Shown: positions 1 to 8,295, counted from the stretch's first letter. The stretch is 38,302 bases of DNA from an uncultured Acidobacteriia bacterium (GCA_903881085.1 CAIRSA010000426.1:1-38302); one strand, 5' to 3'. The notes: generated by a model from the sequence alone, not told the origin. Made by a program: numbers and translations.

Positions 1-215
1 GAACTTTTCAAATGCTCCGGTCAATTCTGGCGGCGGTTGGTTGTCGCTAGGAGCCTGTGTCTGTATGCGATTGAATTGAGATCCATCCAATGTATGTTAC
101 ACAGATTGTTTCAATTTGTTCAGCGCCGGGCTTAAGAAAAACGGCTTAGTGGCATTGGGCAATTTGCCTGCCCTGACTAATTTAAAAGTCACCTCACCCA
201 AATACCAACTTTCCC

Positions 216-244
216 TTGACACCGCCACTGTACCTGTGTACCCT
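216..244 (+). promoter_or_regulatory. Candidate promoter of the ytrA-like operon
   Basis: A perfect -35 hexamer TTGACA lies at 216-221. After a 17-bp spacer comes TACCCT at 239-244, which keeps only three of the six consensus -10 bases. Transcription would start near 251, about ten bases before the TTG start codon at 262. The proposed operator overlaps the -10, as expected for an autorepressed GntR operon. Confidence 0.4.
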
Positions 245-256
245 GACTTAGGTACA
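229..256. promoter_or_regulatory. Inverted-repeat operator candidate for the GntR/YtrA regulator
   Basis: TGTACCT at 229-235 is matched by a perfect reverse complement AGGTACA at 250-256, with 14 bases between. The repeat overlaps the candidate promoter and ends five bases before the regulator's start codon. GntR-family dimers bind such dyads, and YtrA-type regulators usually repress their own operon. The match is seen in the sequence; binding is inferred. Confidence 0.5.
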
Positions 257-261
257 ATCGA

Positions 262-657
262 TTGCAGTTCAAACTCAATCCATCGTCCGGCCAACCGCTC
301 TACGCCCAATTGGTCCAGCAGGTCCGGCACGGCATCGAAACAGGCGTCCTGCAACACGGCGACCTCCTCCCAGACATCCGCACCCTGGCGGAAACACTCT
401 CCGTCGGCCACAACACCGTCGCCAAAGCCTATTCCGAACTCGAGCACGAAGGGCTCCTGCAACTGTGCCAGGGTCTCGGCGCCTATATCTCCGCCAAGCG
501 CCGTCAAAAGTCCCGCTCGGAACTACTCTGCTCCGCCCAGGAAAGCATTCAGGAATTCGTTGCGGGCCTGCGTAAGAAGGGCCTCACCGACGAGGAAATT
601 CGCCGCCTCTTTGAGGCCGAGATTCTCTATTCGGATTCGTATATGGAGGAACGATGA
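262..657 (+). CDS. GntR-family transcriptional regulator, YtrA subfamily
   Basis: A 131-residue protein with the N-terminal winged-helix of GntR regulators: PLYAQLVQQVRHGIETG (about residues 13-29), then PDIRTLAETLSVGHNTVAKAYSELEHEGLL around the recognition helix. The short C-terminal region of about 55 residues, with no effector domain, is typical of the YtrA subfamily, whose genes usually precede ABC transporter genes. An in-frame TGA at 244 leaves TTG at 262 as the only workable start. No clear Shine-Dalgarno site precedes it, so translation may begin on a very short leader. The stop overlaps the next start (ATGA at 654-657). It is the only gene of this operon without a visible lesion. Confidence 0.85.
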   Translation: MQFKLNPSSGQPLYAQLVQQVRHGIETGVLQHGDLLPDIRTLAETLSVGHNTVAKAYSELEHEGLLQLCQGLGAYISAKRRQKSRSELLCSAQESIQEFVAGLRKKGLTDEEIRRLFEAEILYSDSYMEER

Positions 658-1548
658 GTCGCGACTTCGTGATCGATGTCAATGGCCTCACCAAACACTA
701 CGGCGCCGTTGAAGCAGTAAAAAACATTTCGTTCAAAGTTGCGGCAGGCAGCATCACCGGCTTTCTCGGCCGCAACGGCGCGGGCAAAAGTACAACCACA
801 AAAATGCAGTTGGGCATGATCGCCCCAACAGCGGATCAGCCCATGTCTTGGGCTTGAACTGCGACGTTGCGGCGGAAAGCCTTGCCATCCGCCGCCAAGT
901 CGCCTGCGTAGGAGAAGACAAAGGACTCTACGCCTACATGACCGTCCAGCAGTTGATACGCTTCACTCGTTCGTTCTACAACGACTGGCAGCCGGCTGCT
1001 GAGGCACGACTTTTGAAACAGTATGAATTACCGCTCGATCGCAAAGTGAAAGCCCTCTCCAAAGGCATGCGCACAAAGCTCGCCCTCTTGCTCGCGCTCT
1101 CCCGCCGCCCTGCATTGCTAATCCTCGACGAACCGACTGAAGGCCTTGACCCTGTGTCCATTGAGGAACTCCTACACGACCTTTCCGGCTTCACCGCCGA
1201 AGGCACCGCGGTGTTCTTCTCCTCCTACCAACTGAGCGAAGTGGAAAGAATCGCCGACGACGTTCTGATGTTGCACAAAGGAAATCTCGTCATGTCGTTC
1301 TCCATGGATCAGTTGCGGGAAGAATACCGCTGGGTCAATGCAGGCTTCGATACACATCCTTCAGAGTCCAGCTTTGAATTGCCAGGAGTCGAATACATCA
1401 GCACCAACGGCCGTCAGATCGTCGCGCTCGTCCGGGGAAATGCGGAACGGGCGCGCAACATGCCCGCCAACTCGGGGCCGTCTCCGTGGAAGTTACTCCC
1501 GCAACTCTGCGCGAAGTGTTTCTCGATAAGGCCAGGAGCGACACCTAA
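654..1548 (+). pseudogene. ABC transporter ATP-binding protein, broken by two frameshifts
   Basis: Three frames together encode one ABC ATPase of about 298 residues. The first frame carries Walker A (GRNGAGKST) and is interrupted near 829, where restoring one base gives APTSGSAHVLGLNC and joins the second frame. The second frame carries the signature-like LSKGMRTKLA and Walker B LLILDEPTEGLDP. It is interrupted near 1456-1462, and restoring one base there gives HARQLGAVSVEVTPATLREV and a stop at 1546-1548. That stop overlaps the permease ATG (TAATG), so the restored frame fits the operon. Both lesions behave as single-base losses. As read, no full-length ATPase can be made. Sequencing error is possible, but the neighbouring nonsense mutation and truncation argue for real decay. 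Confidence 0.8.
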
Positions 1549-2288
1549 TGCTGTGGTACAAAGCATGGTGCGAGACGCGTGTACGCTTCGTCATCAGCGC
1601 GCTTGCGGTTTTATGGATCTGCGCGATCATACTGGTGCTGCAACATAACTCATGCTTTCAATCCTCGCCGCCCATGCCCTTTGACGCATATGTCTGGAAT
1701 GCAATTTACAAGGACTATGTGCGCAACTTATTCCTCATGCTCGCAATCGTTCTAGGCTGCGGCACTCTGCGCCAGGAACAGCCTGTCGGCACCACCGGCT
1801 TCACACTAATGCTTCCTGTAAGTCGCTTGCAGATTGCAGCTGTTCGCGCCGCAGTCGGAACCATTGAAGTGACAATCCTGGCGTTCGTGCCGGCCGCTGT
1901 AATCCCCGTGCTATCGCTGGTTGCAGGCTAAAGTTATTCAGCCATCCAAGCCCTCCAATTCGCTTGTCTATGGGCCTGCCGCGGCATTTTGATCTTTGGT
2001 TTGGCGCAACTGATATCGGCCGTCATGCAGGGCATAGCCGCCACCTGGGTCACCAGCTTTTTTGCGCTCATGCTCTACGCCGCTGTGATGAACCTGACGA
2101 GTCTATCCCAATATCCGATCCTCAACTGCTTCAAGATCATGAGCGGCGCGGATCTCCCATATTTCAATTCCATCAGCAAGACAATCATCGGCCCACTGCC
2201 TAGGCTTGCGCTAGTCGTCATGGTAACTGCCGGCGCCTTATGCATCGCACTGTCAGCCAGAATTCTTGAAACCAGAGATTTTACTTAG
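1548..2288 (+). pseudogene. ABC transporter permease, interrupted by an in-frame TAA
   Basis: The start at 1548 overlaps the ATPase stop. The frame encodes a hydrophobic membrane protein with an N-terminal segment near residues 13-33 (VRFVISALAVLWICAIILVL). It stops at a TAA at 1929-1931, then continues in the same frame with SYSAIQALQFACLWACRGIL and further membrane segments to a stop at 2286-2288. A C-to-T change of CAA (Gln) to TAA would explain this, and no frameshift is needed. The whole would be 246 codons. It is a paralogue of the next gene: both open with ML(W/Y)YKAWCE(T/S)R and share a (Y/F)VR..FLM.A(I/L)VL segment. Confidence 0.75.
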
Positions 2289-2306
2289 ATCGCGAGGTAC
2301 TCAGCT

Positions 2307-2522
2307 ATGCTCTACTACAAAGCCTGGTGCGAAAGCCGGACGCGCTCCCTCATAGGACTCGGCGTGATCGTAGCGCTATGCACGGTCATCATACTGTTTC
2401 ATGAACTTCTCCGTTCGCGCGCCGTTACCTCGCACGGCATCATGCCCTACTCTGAATTTGTCTATCTGCGCATATATGCTGGTTTCGTCCGAGGAGTCTT
2501 CCTCATGATCGCCCTCGTCTTA
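2307..2522 (+). pseudogene. Second ABC permease, truncated after about 70 codons
   Basis: The first 70 or so residues (MLYYKAWCESRTRSLIGLG... to FVRGVFLMIALVL) align with the upstream permease, including the first membrane helix and the FLM.A.VL segment. After about 2520 the similarity stops and the open frame runs on to 2720 with polar, non-membrane sequence (SNRKQKYFNNWNGRND). The remaining membrane domain is missing, so this is a 5' remnant. It is the third damaged gene of the operon. Confidence 0.65.
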
Positions 2523-2803
2523 GATTCTTACGGCTCAAATCGTAAACAGAAATACTTCAACAATTGGAACGGGCGTAACGATGTTACGTTGACGTTACGT
2601 TCGCTCGTAAGCCCCTGGAATTTCAAGGTCGAAGGCGTCGACTTCCAAACAAACAACGATTGCCGCCCATCCGCGAGGGTCCTGCCATCAGCCCCTTGCC
2701 ATGGACTTGAACGGGAGTGAGGCGGCCGGTTATGAGGAACTGGTGACGCATGCTCACCGCGCTCATGCCAAAGCTGAAGGCTGACTGCTGATCGCTGACG
2801 GCT

Positions 2804-2828
2804 GCCAAAAATTTCAAATATTTTTGGC
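2804..2828. repeat. AT-rich inverted repeat, possible bidirectional terminator
   Basis: GCCAAAAAT at 2804-2812 and ATTTTTGGC at 2820-2828 are perfect 9-bp arms around a 7-base loop. The hairpin lies between a plus-strand operon remnant and a minus-strand gene that ends at 2968, so it could end transcription from either side. There is no T tract after the stem, so a terminator role is tentative. Confidence 0.35.
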
Positions 2829-2836
2829 TAGAATTT

Positions 2837-2887
2837 GGACCGGCGATTCGCCGGTCCAGCTCGCTTGCGAGCGCATTTTTTCACACG
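2837..2887. repeat. Palindromic element, partial copy of the 24.6-kb element
   Basis: It begins with a 21-bp palindrome: GGACCGGCGA and TCGCCGGTCC around one T (2837-2857). The stretch 2849-2887 is identical over 39 bases to the reverse complement of 24564-24602, including the stem GCTCGC-TT-GCGAGC and the terminal TTTTTTCACACG. The opposite terminal repeat is absent here, so this copy looks partial or rearranged. Confidence 0.75.
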
Positions 2888-2967
2888 TTCTCATTGGCGC
2901 GGCTTCCCTATGCTGCGAAAATGGCCGGACAACCGGAGTATCTTGTATTCGCCTGCCCTCGCCTTCC

Positions 2968-3927
2968 TTACTTATTCACTACGTTAATCGGCGAGCCGGC
3001 CAGGAACGCCCTCACGTTATCCACCACAATGTTCATCAGCCGCTCGCGTGCGCCATGGGTGGCCCAGGCGATGTGCGGCGTAACGATGCAGTTCTTAGCC
3101 GTAAATAGCGGATTGCCGGCAGGCGGCGGCTCCACAGGCAACACATCAATGGCCGCGCCGGCGATGCGGCCGGAGTTCAGCGCGTCGGCCAGATCCTGGG
3201 CAGCGATCAACTTTCCGCGAGAAGTATTCACAATGAAAGCGCTGCTCTTCATCTGAGCCAGGCGGGCGGCGTTCACCATCTCGACATTATCCGCAGTGAG
3301 CGGACAGTGCAGCGAAATCACGTCCGACTCGGCGAAGATCTCATCGAGCGTTCCCCAACGGAAGCCGTCGTAATCGGGCGCATTGGCCTGCACCAGATCG
3401 TTGGCCAGAATCTTCATTCCCATGGCGTGGCCGATGGCGGCCGTGCGGCGGCCGATGCGTCCAAAGCCGGCGATGCCCAGCGTCTTACCGGAGAGCTCAA
3501 TCAGCGGCGTCTTCCAGAATGACCAATCGGGATTGCTGGTCCACTCCCCGGCGCGGACCGCTTCGCTGTGCAGGTGCACGCGGTGGCACAGTTCCAAAAT
3601 CAGCGCGAAGGCAAACTGGGCGACGGAGTCCGTGCCATAGGTCGGCACGTTGCAGACAGGGATGCCCCGCGTCTTGGCGTCGGCCACATCCACCACGTCG
3701 TATCCGGTGGCCAGCACGCAGATCAGTTTCAGTTCGGGCAGTTGGGCCAGCGTGGCCGCGCGCAGAGGCGTCTTGTTGGTCAGAAGTATATTGGCGCCGG
3801 CGGCACGGGCCACAATCTGATCGGCCGGAGTGCGTTCATGCACCACCACTTCCATCATGCCTTCCAGAGCAGCCCAGGAGAGATCGCCGGGGTTGAGTGC
3901 GTATCCGTCTAAAACGACTAATTTCAT
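2968..3927 (-). CDS. D-2-hydroxyacid dehydrogenase (glycerate dehydrogenase-like)
   Basis: A 319-residue NAD-dependent oxidoreductase that should interconvert a 2-keto acid and a D-2-hydroxyacid; hydroxypyruvate/glycerate is the closest guess. The Rossmann motif GFGRIG is at residues 154-159. The catalytic triad of the family is present: Arg237 in NTSRG, Glu266 in LPVEPP, His285 in TPHIAW. Length is normal for the family. It follows the SIS-domain gene by three bases on the same strand, so the two are probably cotranscribed, suggesting a shared role in sugar or amino-sugar breakdown. The ATG at 3927 has an AAGGA about 13 bases upstream. The exact substrate cannot be read from sequence. Confidence 0.85.
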   Translation of the reverse strand: MKLVVLDGYALNPGDLSWAALEGMMEVVVHERTPADQIVARAAGANILLTNKTPLRAATLAQLPELKLICVLATGYDVVDVADAKTRGIPVCNVPTYGTDSVAQFAFALILELCHRVHLHSEAVRAGEWTSNPDWSFWKTPLIELSGKTLGIAGFGRIGRRTAAIGHAMGMKILANDLVQANAPDYDGFRWGTLDEIFAESDVISLHCPLTADNVEMVNAARLAQMKSSAFIVNTSRGKLIAAQDLADALNSGRIAGAAIDVLPVEPPPAGNPLFTAKNCIVTPHIAWATHGARERLMNIVVDNVRAFLAGSPINVVNK

Positions 3928-3930
3928 TGC

Positions 3931-4965
3931 TTAGAGAGTCCTTGTCACTTTCGAAAGGGTGCGCGGCTTATCGGGATCAAGTCCTTTTTCCGCGGCGAGC
4001 GCAGCGGCGAACATCTGCGCTGGGACAATGTAGGGGATGGGCGAATAGAGTTCGGGCAACTTGGCTGGGATGACAACGGCGCGGCCGACAGCCGCCTCCG
4101 TGTTCCCCTTATCGGTGATCACCAGCGTTTCGGCGTTCAGCGTGACAAGCTTTTCGCGCATTTCTTTGATGGACGTCCAGGTGACGCCGGATGGAGCGAA
4201 CAGAAACATCGGGAAGTTGGAGCCGACCATGGCGATGGGGCCGTGCAGGAAATCGGCCGAGGAGAACCGTTCAGCCACTACGTAGCAGGTCTCCATCATT
4301 TTGAGGGCGAATTCAAAGGCGTTGGAGTAGTTGAGTCCGCGGCCAACCACAACGCTGTGGTCCATGAAGCGATAGCGCTCGGCGATGCCCGTGATGTCCT
4401 TTTCGAGCTTCAGTGCGTCCTTCGTCCAATCCGGGATGCGGGCCAGATCCTTCAGTTTGATCGCTCCGCCCAGCGCATAGGCAAGCAGGTAGAGGGCTAG
4501 CAATTGACCGGTGTAGGTCTTGGTGGCAGCAACGCTCTTTTCCTTGCCGGCGCGGACGTGGATAACGTGTTCGGCAATACGGGCCAATGTGCTTTCGCTT
4601 TCATTGGTGATGCCGATGGTGAAAGCGCCTTGCTGCCGCGCACGCTCCAGGACGAGATTCGTATCCGTGGATTCGCCCGATTGCGAGATGGCGACCACAA
4701 GTGCGTCGCGGCAATCCACCGAGGCTTCGTAAAGGGTATAGATGGACGGGGCGGCGAGCGAGACGGGGATACCCGTGGTGATTTCCAGCAGGTAGCGGCC
4801 GAATTGCGCGGCATTGTCCGAGGTGCCGCGGGCGGCGAGGATAATGAACTTGGGGCGCTGCTTTTCCAGGCGCAGCTTCAGTTTTTCGGTGGAGCGCAAC
4901 TCTGCGTCCAATGTTTTCGAGAGGGCCGCTGGTTGCTGGCGGATCTCTTCAAGCATTTTTGACAT
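3931..4965 (-). CDS. Double SIS-domain protein, glucosamine-6-phosphate deaminase/isomerase-like
   Basis: About 344 residues with two sugar isomerase (SIS) domains, as in the C-terminal half of GlmS, but without the glutamine amidotransferase half. Domain 1 holds the phosphosugar-binding serines in ISQSGESTDT and ARGTSDNAAQ. Domain 2 includes VVVGRGLNYSNAFEFALKMM and the loop SSADFLHGPIAM. The C-terminal KVTRTL resembles the GlmS tail. Stand-alone proteins of this layout act as glucosamine-6-phosphate deaminases (NagB-II) or related aldose-ketose isomerases. The frame extends upstream to 5271, but the extension is low-complexity and lacks similarity, so ATG 4965 (MSKMLEEIRQQ) is preferred. 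No strong Shine-Dalgarno is visible. It is the first gene of a two-gene unit with the dehydrogenase. Confidence 0.8.
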   Translation of the reverse strand: MSKMLEEIRQQPAALSKTLDAELRSTEKLKLRLEKQRPKFIILAARGTSDNAAQFGRYLLEITTGIPVSLAAPSIYTLYEASVDCRDALVVAISQSGESTDTNLVLERARQQGAFTIGITNESESTLARIAEHVIHVRAGKEKSVAATKTYTGQLLALYLLAYALGGAIKLKDLARIPDWTKDALKLEKDITGIAERYRFMDHSVVVGRGLNYSNAFEFALKMMETCYVVAERFSSADFLHGPIAMVGSNFPMFLFAPSGVTWTSIKEMREKLVTLNAETLVITDKGNTEAAVGRAVVIPAKLPELYSPIPYIVPAQMFAAALAAEKGLDPDKPRTLSKVTRTL

Positions 4966-5083
4966 TACATATTGAGGATAGCAAGTGGCGAAATGCCGCG
5001 GGTAGAGTAGATTCGCCTGAGCAATAACTAACTTACGCAATAACCGCGAAACCGCGCGGGGACGCCTACAGCAATCCGTTTTC

Positions 5084-5125
5084 AAAAAACGAGTGGTATT
5101 GGAGTGGCACTCGGCCTTCCGTGCC
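5084..5125. repeat. Copy of the ACGAGTGG intergenic repeat module
   Basis: AAAAAACGAGTGGTATTGGA matches the same module at about 5599-5616 and a near match at 36336-36352. It is followed by GTGGCACTCGGCC, which also occurs in the palindrome at 17751-17769. The recurrence in separate intergenic gaps marks it as part of the dispersed family. Confidence 0.6.
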
Positions 5126-5423
5126 TGGCAAACAAACCACGCGGAGGCGGCGATCTCCGTCCCAAGCTGGGAACATCGTCGAGCGTTGATAAGCGGCCAG
5201 AACATCGAAGGCTGACGCGCCGCTGCCACAGAACTTTCTTGCCTGAAGGCAGCACCGTGTCGAGTGAACATGTTTGCGCTTCACGGATACGCAGCCTTCT
5301 CAGTTCTCCCGTCTCGCCGCGTCGCAAGTTTATGCTCTATAACTCTAGAAAAGCAGATTGGTTCGCGCAACAGGGCCTACCGTCGCAGGTCGTCAAATAT
5401 GACTCGTTACGAAACTAAATGAA

Positions 5424-5455
5424 ACCGCCGTATACATCCAAGTACGCACGGCGGT
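5424..5455. repeat. Inverted repeat ACCGCCGT / ACGGCGGT
   Basis: Perfect 8-bp arms lie at 5424-5431 and 5448-5455 around a 16-base loop, with partial pairing (AC/GT) continuing inside. It lies between two minus-strand genes, downstream of the lipoprotein gene that ends at 5642. It could help end that transcript, but lacks a T tract. Confidence 0.4.
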
Positions 5456-5499
5456 GTGGGAGGACGGGGCCGTGAGGTCCCTGCCCACCCGATTCCCAC

Positions 5500-5640
5500 C
5501 CATGGACATCCAATGTGTCGAAGGGTGAGGCGGGGCTTCGCCTGCCCGCTCGCTTGCGAGCGCTATGTGTTAAGCCCTTCTCGGAACTGTTCCTGCGAAA
5601 AACGAGTGGTATTGGACTGCCAGTCTGCCCCACCTCGGCT
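5500..5640. repeat. Composite palindromic intergenic repeat, long copy
   Basis: From left to right: a CCATGGACATCCAATGTGT segment, GGCGGG-GCTTCGCC-TGCCC, the stem GCTCGC-TT-GCGAGC, a GCGAAAAACGAGTGGTATTGGA segment, and CCAGTCTGCCCCACCTCGG. The same modules in the same order, inverted, fill 36147-36314. The first half recurs at 14129-14211. Its right end touches the stop of the lipoprotein gene. Confidence 0.7.
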
Positions 5641-5641
5641 G

Positions 5642-6766
5642 TCAAACTACGCGGACTACGGCGCTGACCGGCCGCGAGCCGACCGGGATCATCGTAAACA
5701 GCGGAGCCTTCCTGGCCCGATTCTGAGCGACGTTTTTCATACGGATCACCGCCATGTCGCCCGACTCGCGGTTGAGCACCAGCGCGTACTGATTGTCAGG
5801 CGTGATCGCGATGAAGCTAGGATCCTTGCCCACCGGCGCAACACCAACAACCTTCAGCGGAGTGGTGGCCGCGTTCAGAATGGTCACGTCACCCGATTGC
5901 GGATTGGCCACAAACAGGAAGTCGAAGTCATTGGTTGTTGCCGCGGCCATCACTCCCGGCATGTGCCCGGCCAGCACCGTTTCGCGCACCTCGGTGCGGT
6001 ACGGATAGACGATGACAACCGCGTCCATACCGTCGCCGGTAATAAACAATTGGCCGCCGTCCTGTTTGAAACAAAGGTTCTTCGGATTGATGGCGAGAGG
6101 CAGCCGCGTCACCACCTCGCCCGATGGCACGGCGTAGAAGCTGAGCATCTTCTCGTCCTTGTGGGCGGCGATCAACTGCTTGCCATCGGACTGCAAGCGC
6201 ACGATCGATACGGGAGTCACGGCCTTCACTGTTGCTTCCACTTGCTCGCTTGTCAGATTGACGATCACCGGTGCGGCCGCTCCGCCAAAGCTTACCGCGG
6301 CGCGATTGCCTTCCTTCACCACATCCATGTCGACTGGCTCTGCGGGTAGCACCAGCACTGCCGCTACTTTCAACGTGTCGAGCGCAACGCGGATCAACTG
6401 GTTCGGCTTGCGCGTCAGCACCCAGATGGATTTGCCATCAGGCGCGAGGCGCATGGTGTGCGCGGTCGGCCCGACCGACATTTTCCGTTTGAACGCCAAC
6501 CGGCTTGAATCGATCTCATGCAGGGTGCCATTTTCCGGCGTCAACGCAAAGACCATACTCTCGGTTGGGTGCGCTATCAACTCAGTGGGACGTCCATCGA
6601 TACGGATGTGCTTCACCACCGCGAATGCCGTCAGGTCTACCGCCGCGATGGCCTGGCCATCCTGATTCGCTACGAACGCGTGGCCCGGGAAACCAGCGGC
6701 TTTTTTGCTGGCGCATCCACTGAGAACCGCCAACCCGGAAGTCAAAAACAAACGCCTGTTATGCAC
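5642..6766 (-). CDS. Beta-propeller lipoprotein (YncE/YVTN-like)
   Basis: A 374-residue exported protein. The N-terminus has a twin-arginine-like RRLFL (residues 4-8) and a lipobox LSGC with Cys18, so it is probably a Tat- or Sec-exported lipoprotein. The rest is a repeated blade pattern of about 40 residues, with phrases such as PTAHTMRLAPDGKSIWVLTR, NPQSGDVTILNAA and DPSFIAITPDNQYALVLNRE, typical of YVTN/YncE seven-bladed propellers. Such proteins bind ligands or partners in the periplasm; no catalytic site is visible. It stands alone between repeat-filled gaps. The function beyond a propeller scaffold is unknown. Confidence 0.75.
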   Translation of the reverse strand: MHNRRLFLTSGLAVLSGCASKKAAGFPGHAFVANQDGQAIAAVDLTAFAVVKHIRIDGRPTELIAHPTESMVFALTPENGTLHEIDSSRLAFKRKMSVGPTAHTMRLAPDGKSIWVLTRKPNQLIRVALDTLKVAAVLVLPAEPVDMDVVKEGNRAAVSFGGAAAPVIVNLTSEQVEATVKAVTPVSIVRLQSDGKQLIAAHKDEKMLSFYAVPSGEVVTRLPLAINPKNLCFKQDGGQLFITGDGMDAVVIVYPYRTEVRETVLAGHMPGVMAAATTNDFDFLFVANPQSGDVTILNAATTPLKVVGVAPVGKDPSFIAITPDNQYALVLNRESGDMAVIRMKNVAQNRARKAPLFTMIPVGSRPVSAVVRVV

Positions 6767-7127
6767 TGATAATCTTAGTGTACTACCCCATGAGTGCTGA
6801 GATTACGAGAGAAGGCCGATTACGAATCGGCCGCGGATTACGAATCCAATATCGCTTGCGTTTTCGCGAAGTGCAACAAAATACGCCTGTTGGCCGGCCA
6901 TCATCGGCCCATTCGGGAGGGTGATTACCGCACGCCGCGCGGAACCCGTGAGGTCGTCGCGCCTGATAAGTGCCAGTAGAGCACTTACTTAGAAAAAGTA
7001 AGCGACATTGGGTTACCAATCTTCCCACAGCGGAGCGGGAAACCTGAGAGAGAGAAATTGCACAAAACATCGGAAAGATTATTTTTTCATAGCCTACGCA
7101 ACTGATTTATTGAGACTTACTTTTTAC
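6767..7127. repeat. Intergenic region with fragments of the dispersed repeat family
   Basis: About 6806-6860 reads GAGAAGGCCGATTACGAATC and onwards, matching the module at 36147-36190 (GAAGGCCGATTACCAATCCA). The internal GCCGATTACGAATCGGC is palindromic. At 6999-7020 GTAAGCGACATTGGGTTACC then AATCTTCCCAC matches both the GTAAGCGACATT motif at 22332 and the ATTGG.TT.CCAATCTTCCC module of other copies. No gene was found in the rest. Confidence 0.5.
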
Positions 7128-7210
7128 TCAGGCTTTGTAGTTGCCGGTTACCTTCCATTTGTGCTCCCGGCAGTGGCTGCGGAGGGCGGCAAAGGCGGCG
7201 GTGTGGTCCT
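7128..7210 (-). pseudogene. C-terminal stump of an unrecognised gene
   Basis: On the minus strand this stretch reads KDHTAAFAALRSHCREHKWK then VTGNYKA and a TGA at 7128-7130. The composition looks truly coding (amphipathic, no stops, natural residue use). The upstream part stops exactly where the duplicated segment (7211-7415) begins, so this is the 3' end of a gene cut by rearrangement. The family was not recognised; given its neighbours it may have been a toxin-antitoxin gene, which is a guess. Confidence 0.4.
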
Positions 7211-7415
7211 TTCCTGACCTGACTACAGGAATCATGGCAAATCCTGTCAAGCCTTGCCATGAACGTCATTACGGTAGCTTGAAGCCACGGCCGGCGATGG
7301 CGAAGTTTTCGGTCTGGACCTGTTCGGCGAGTTTGCCCAGGTTGTGGGCGACTCCTTCGATTTCGCGGTACCCGTGGTCGATGCCGATTTCTGTCAGCAC
7401 GGCGTGCATGCGGCG
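7211..7415. repeat. Direct repeat, copy 1 (pairs with 8891-9095)
   Basis: By eye, 192 of 205 positions match the segment exactly 1,680 bases downstream. It covers the last 48 codons of the esterase plus its 3' flank, which contains a minus-strand promoter. Both ends are sharp junctions: at 7211 with the gene stump 7128-7210, and in the other copy at 9095 with another stump. Confidence 0.9.
7222..7250 (-). promoter_or_regulatory. Minus-strand promoter candidate downstream of the esterase
   Basis: On the minus strand TTGACA (7250-7245) is followed after exactly 17 bp by TGTAGT (7227-7222). It is the counterpart of the parDE promoter at 8902-8930, but its -10 is weaker and it now leads only into a gene stump. 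Confidence 0.45.
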
Positions 7416-8168
7416 ATTGGCTTTCAGCGCCGGGTCCTCGGTGCCGATGTACATCTGGATGGTCTGATGGCCGCGGATCTGGTTGAGGTTGCGTCGGGCC
7501 CAGGTTTCGGGATGGTTGGCGCGGAAGAGTTCGGCGTCGTTGTTGAACATCTCTTTGAAGCTGAAGTGGGCTTTGTCGAGTTCGTCGAGGAAGCGGATGC
7601 CGCCGGCGAAGGCGACTACGGAGCTGAACAGATCAGGATATTTCAGGCCGAGCCGGAGGGTGCCGAAGCCTCCCATGGACATGCCTTGGATTGACCGGCC
7701 CTGGCGCGTGGCGATGGTGCGGTATTTCTTGTCGATCAGTGGGATCAGTTCCTTGATCACCGTTGTTTCGCCCATGTATTTGTGGTCGTAGGAATCGCAG
7801 TAATTGGTCTGGCTGCCGCCGCTGACGTAGACGACTATGGTGGGCGGCAGTTTTCCGGCGGCGACGGCGTCTGTCAGGTACTGCAGCGGATAGCCGCCGG
7901 AGCTTTCGGTGCCGCCGCGGCCGTGGAGCCAGTAGATTACCGGATAGCGCTGGGAGCCGGTTTCATAACCGGGCGGCAGGTAGATGTTGTAGCCGACCTG
8001 GAGTTGCATGGAGGGGCTGAGATAGCCCTCATGCACGACGCCGGGGAGCGGTTTCGTAGGCGGGTTGAACCAGACCATGTCGTGCGGGAAGCCGGATTTG
8101 TTGCCTGCCGGAGTTTGGGCGGCGAGGGCGGCGGCGAAGCAGAGGGCGAGGAGTGTGTGCTTGAGCAT
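7269..8168 (-). CDS. Secreted esterase, esterase D/feruloyl-esterase-like alpha/beta hydrolase
   Basis: A 299-residue protein with a Sec signal peptide (hydrophobic residues 4-17, cut near AAQT). It belongs to the putative-esterase family (PF00756-like): LPPGYETGSQRYPVIYWLHG leads into the oxyanion region, the nucleophile elbow is GMSMGG with Ser164, and His275 in VAHNLGKL is the likely catalytic histidine. Substrates in this family include feruloylated and acetylated plant sugars, which fits the polysaccharide genes elsewhere in the window, but the specific substrate is unknown. Its last 48 codons and 3' flank are duplicated at 8891-9095. The ParDE genes lie directly upstream on the same strand, 127 bases away. 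Confidence 0.8.
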   Translation of the reverse strand: MLKHTLLALCFAAALAAQTPAGNKSGFPHDMVWFNPPTKPLPGVVHEGYLSPSMQLQVGYNIYLPPGYETGSQRYPVIYWLHGRGGTESSGGYPLQYLTDAVAAGKLPPTIVVYVSGGSQTNYCDSYDHKYMGETTVIKELIPLIDKKYRTIATRQGRSIQGMSMGGFGTLRLGLKYPDLFSSVVAFAGGIRFLDELDKAHFSFKEMFNNDAELFRANHPETWARRNLNQIRGHQTIQMYIGTEDPALKANRRMHAVLTEIGIDHGYREIEGVAHNLGKLAEQVQTENFAIAGRGFKLP

Positions 8169-8295
8169 GGAAGTTAGAGTTCATTCTATTACAGGGACTC
8201 CTGCAAGCCGAATGCTACATTACTTCGCCCCATTTTGAGGTCGAAGGAGCGGTCTGCACGTGGCGAAAACGACCCATTGCTAAACTATGGAAGCG

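Larger units (their letters stand above)
2523..2967. other. Non-coding stretch with hairpin and repeats
   Basis: No convincing gene is seen here. The open frame from the truncated permease continues to 2720 without recognisable domains. Around 2770-2805 the sequence is a loose run of GCTGA/CTGAC-like short repeats. A hairpin follows at 2804-2828, then a palindromic element at 2837-2887, and then the end of the minus-strand dehydrogenase gene. Confidence 0.5.
4966..5641. other. Long intergenic region built of repeats
   Basis: No gene is supported across these 676 bases. The longer open frames on either strand have arginine-rich, non-natural composition. The region holds a repeat fragment at 5084-5125, a hairpin at 5424-5455 and a composite repeat at 5500-5640, each listed separately. 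The middle (5130-5420) has no recognisable feature. The promoter of the SIS-domain gene must lie at the left end but no good hexamer pair was found. Confidence 0.5.

Noticed and set aside
97..507. Minus-strand open frame opposite the GntR regulator
   Set aside because: It is antisense to a clear winged-helix gene and shows no domain of its own.
848..1648. The second ABC frame as a separate 266-residue gene
   Set aside because: It lacks Walker A and joins the upstream frame with one base; its own tail after about 1460 is out of frame with the family.
4966..5271. N-terminal extension of the SIS-domain protein up to 5271
   Set aside because: The extension has no similarity to the family and runs through repeat DNA.
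5104..5418. 104-residue open frame in the intergenic region
   Set aside because: Arginine-rich with no domain, and its start is inside a dispersed repeat module.
7128..7235. A complete 35-residue ORF starting at ATG 7235
   Set aside because: The ATG lies inside the promoter spacer and inside the duplicated segment, so only the downstream part can be an original coding stump.
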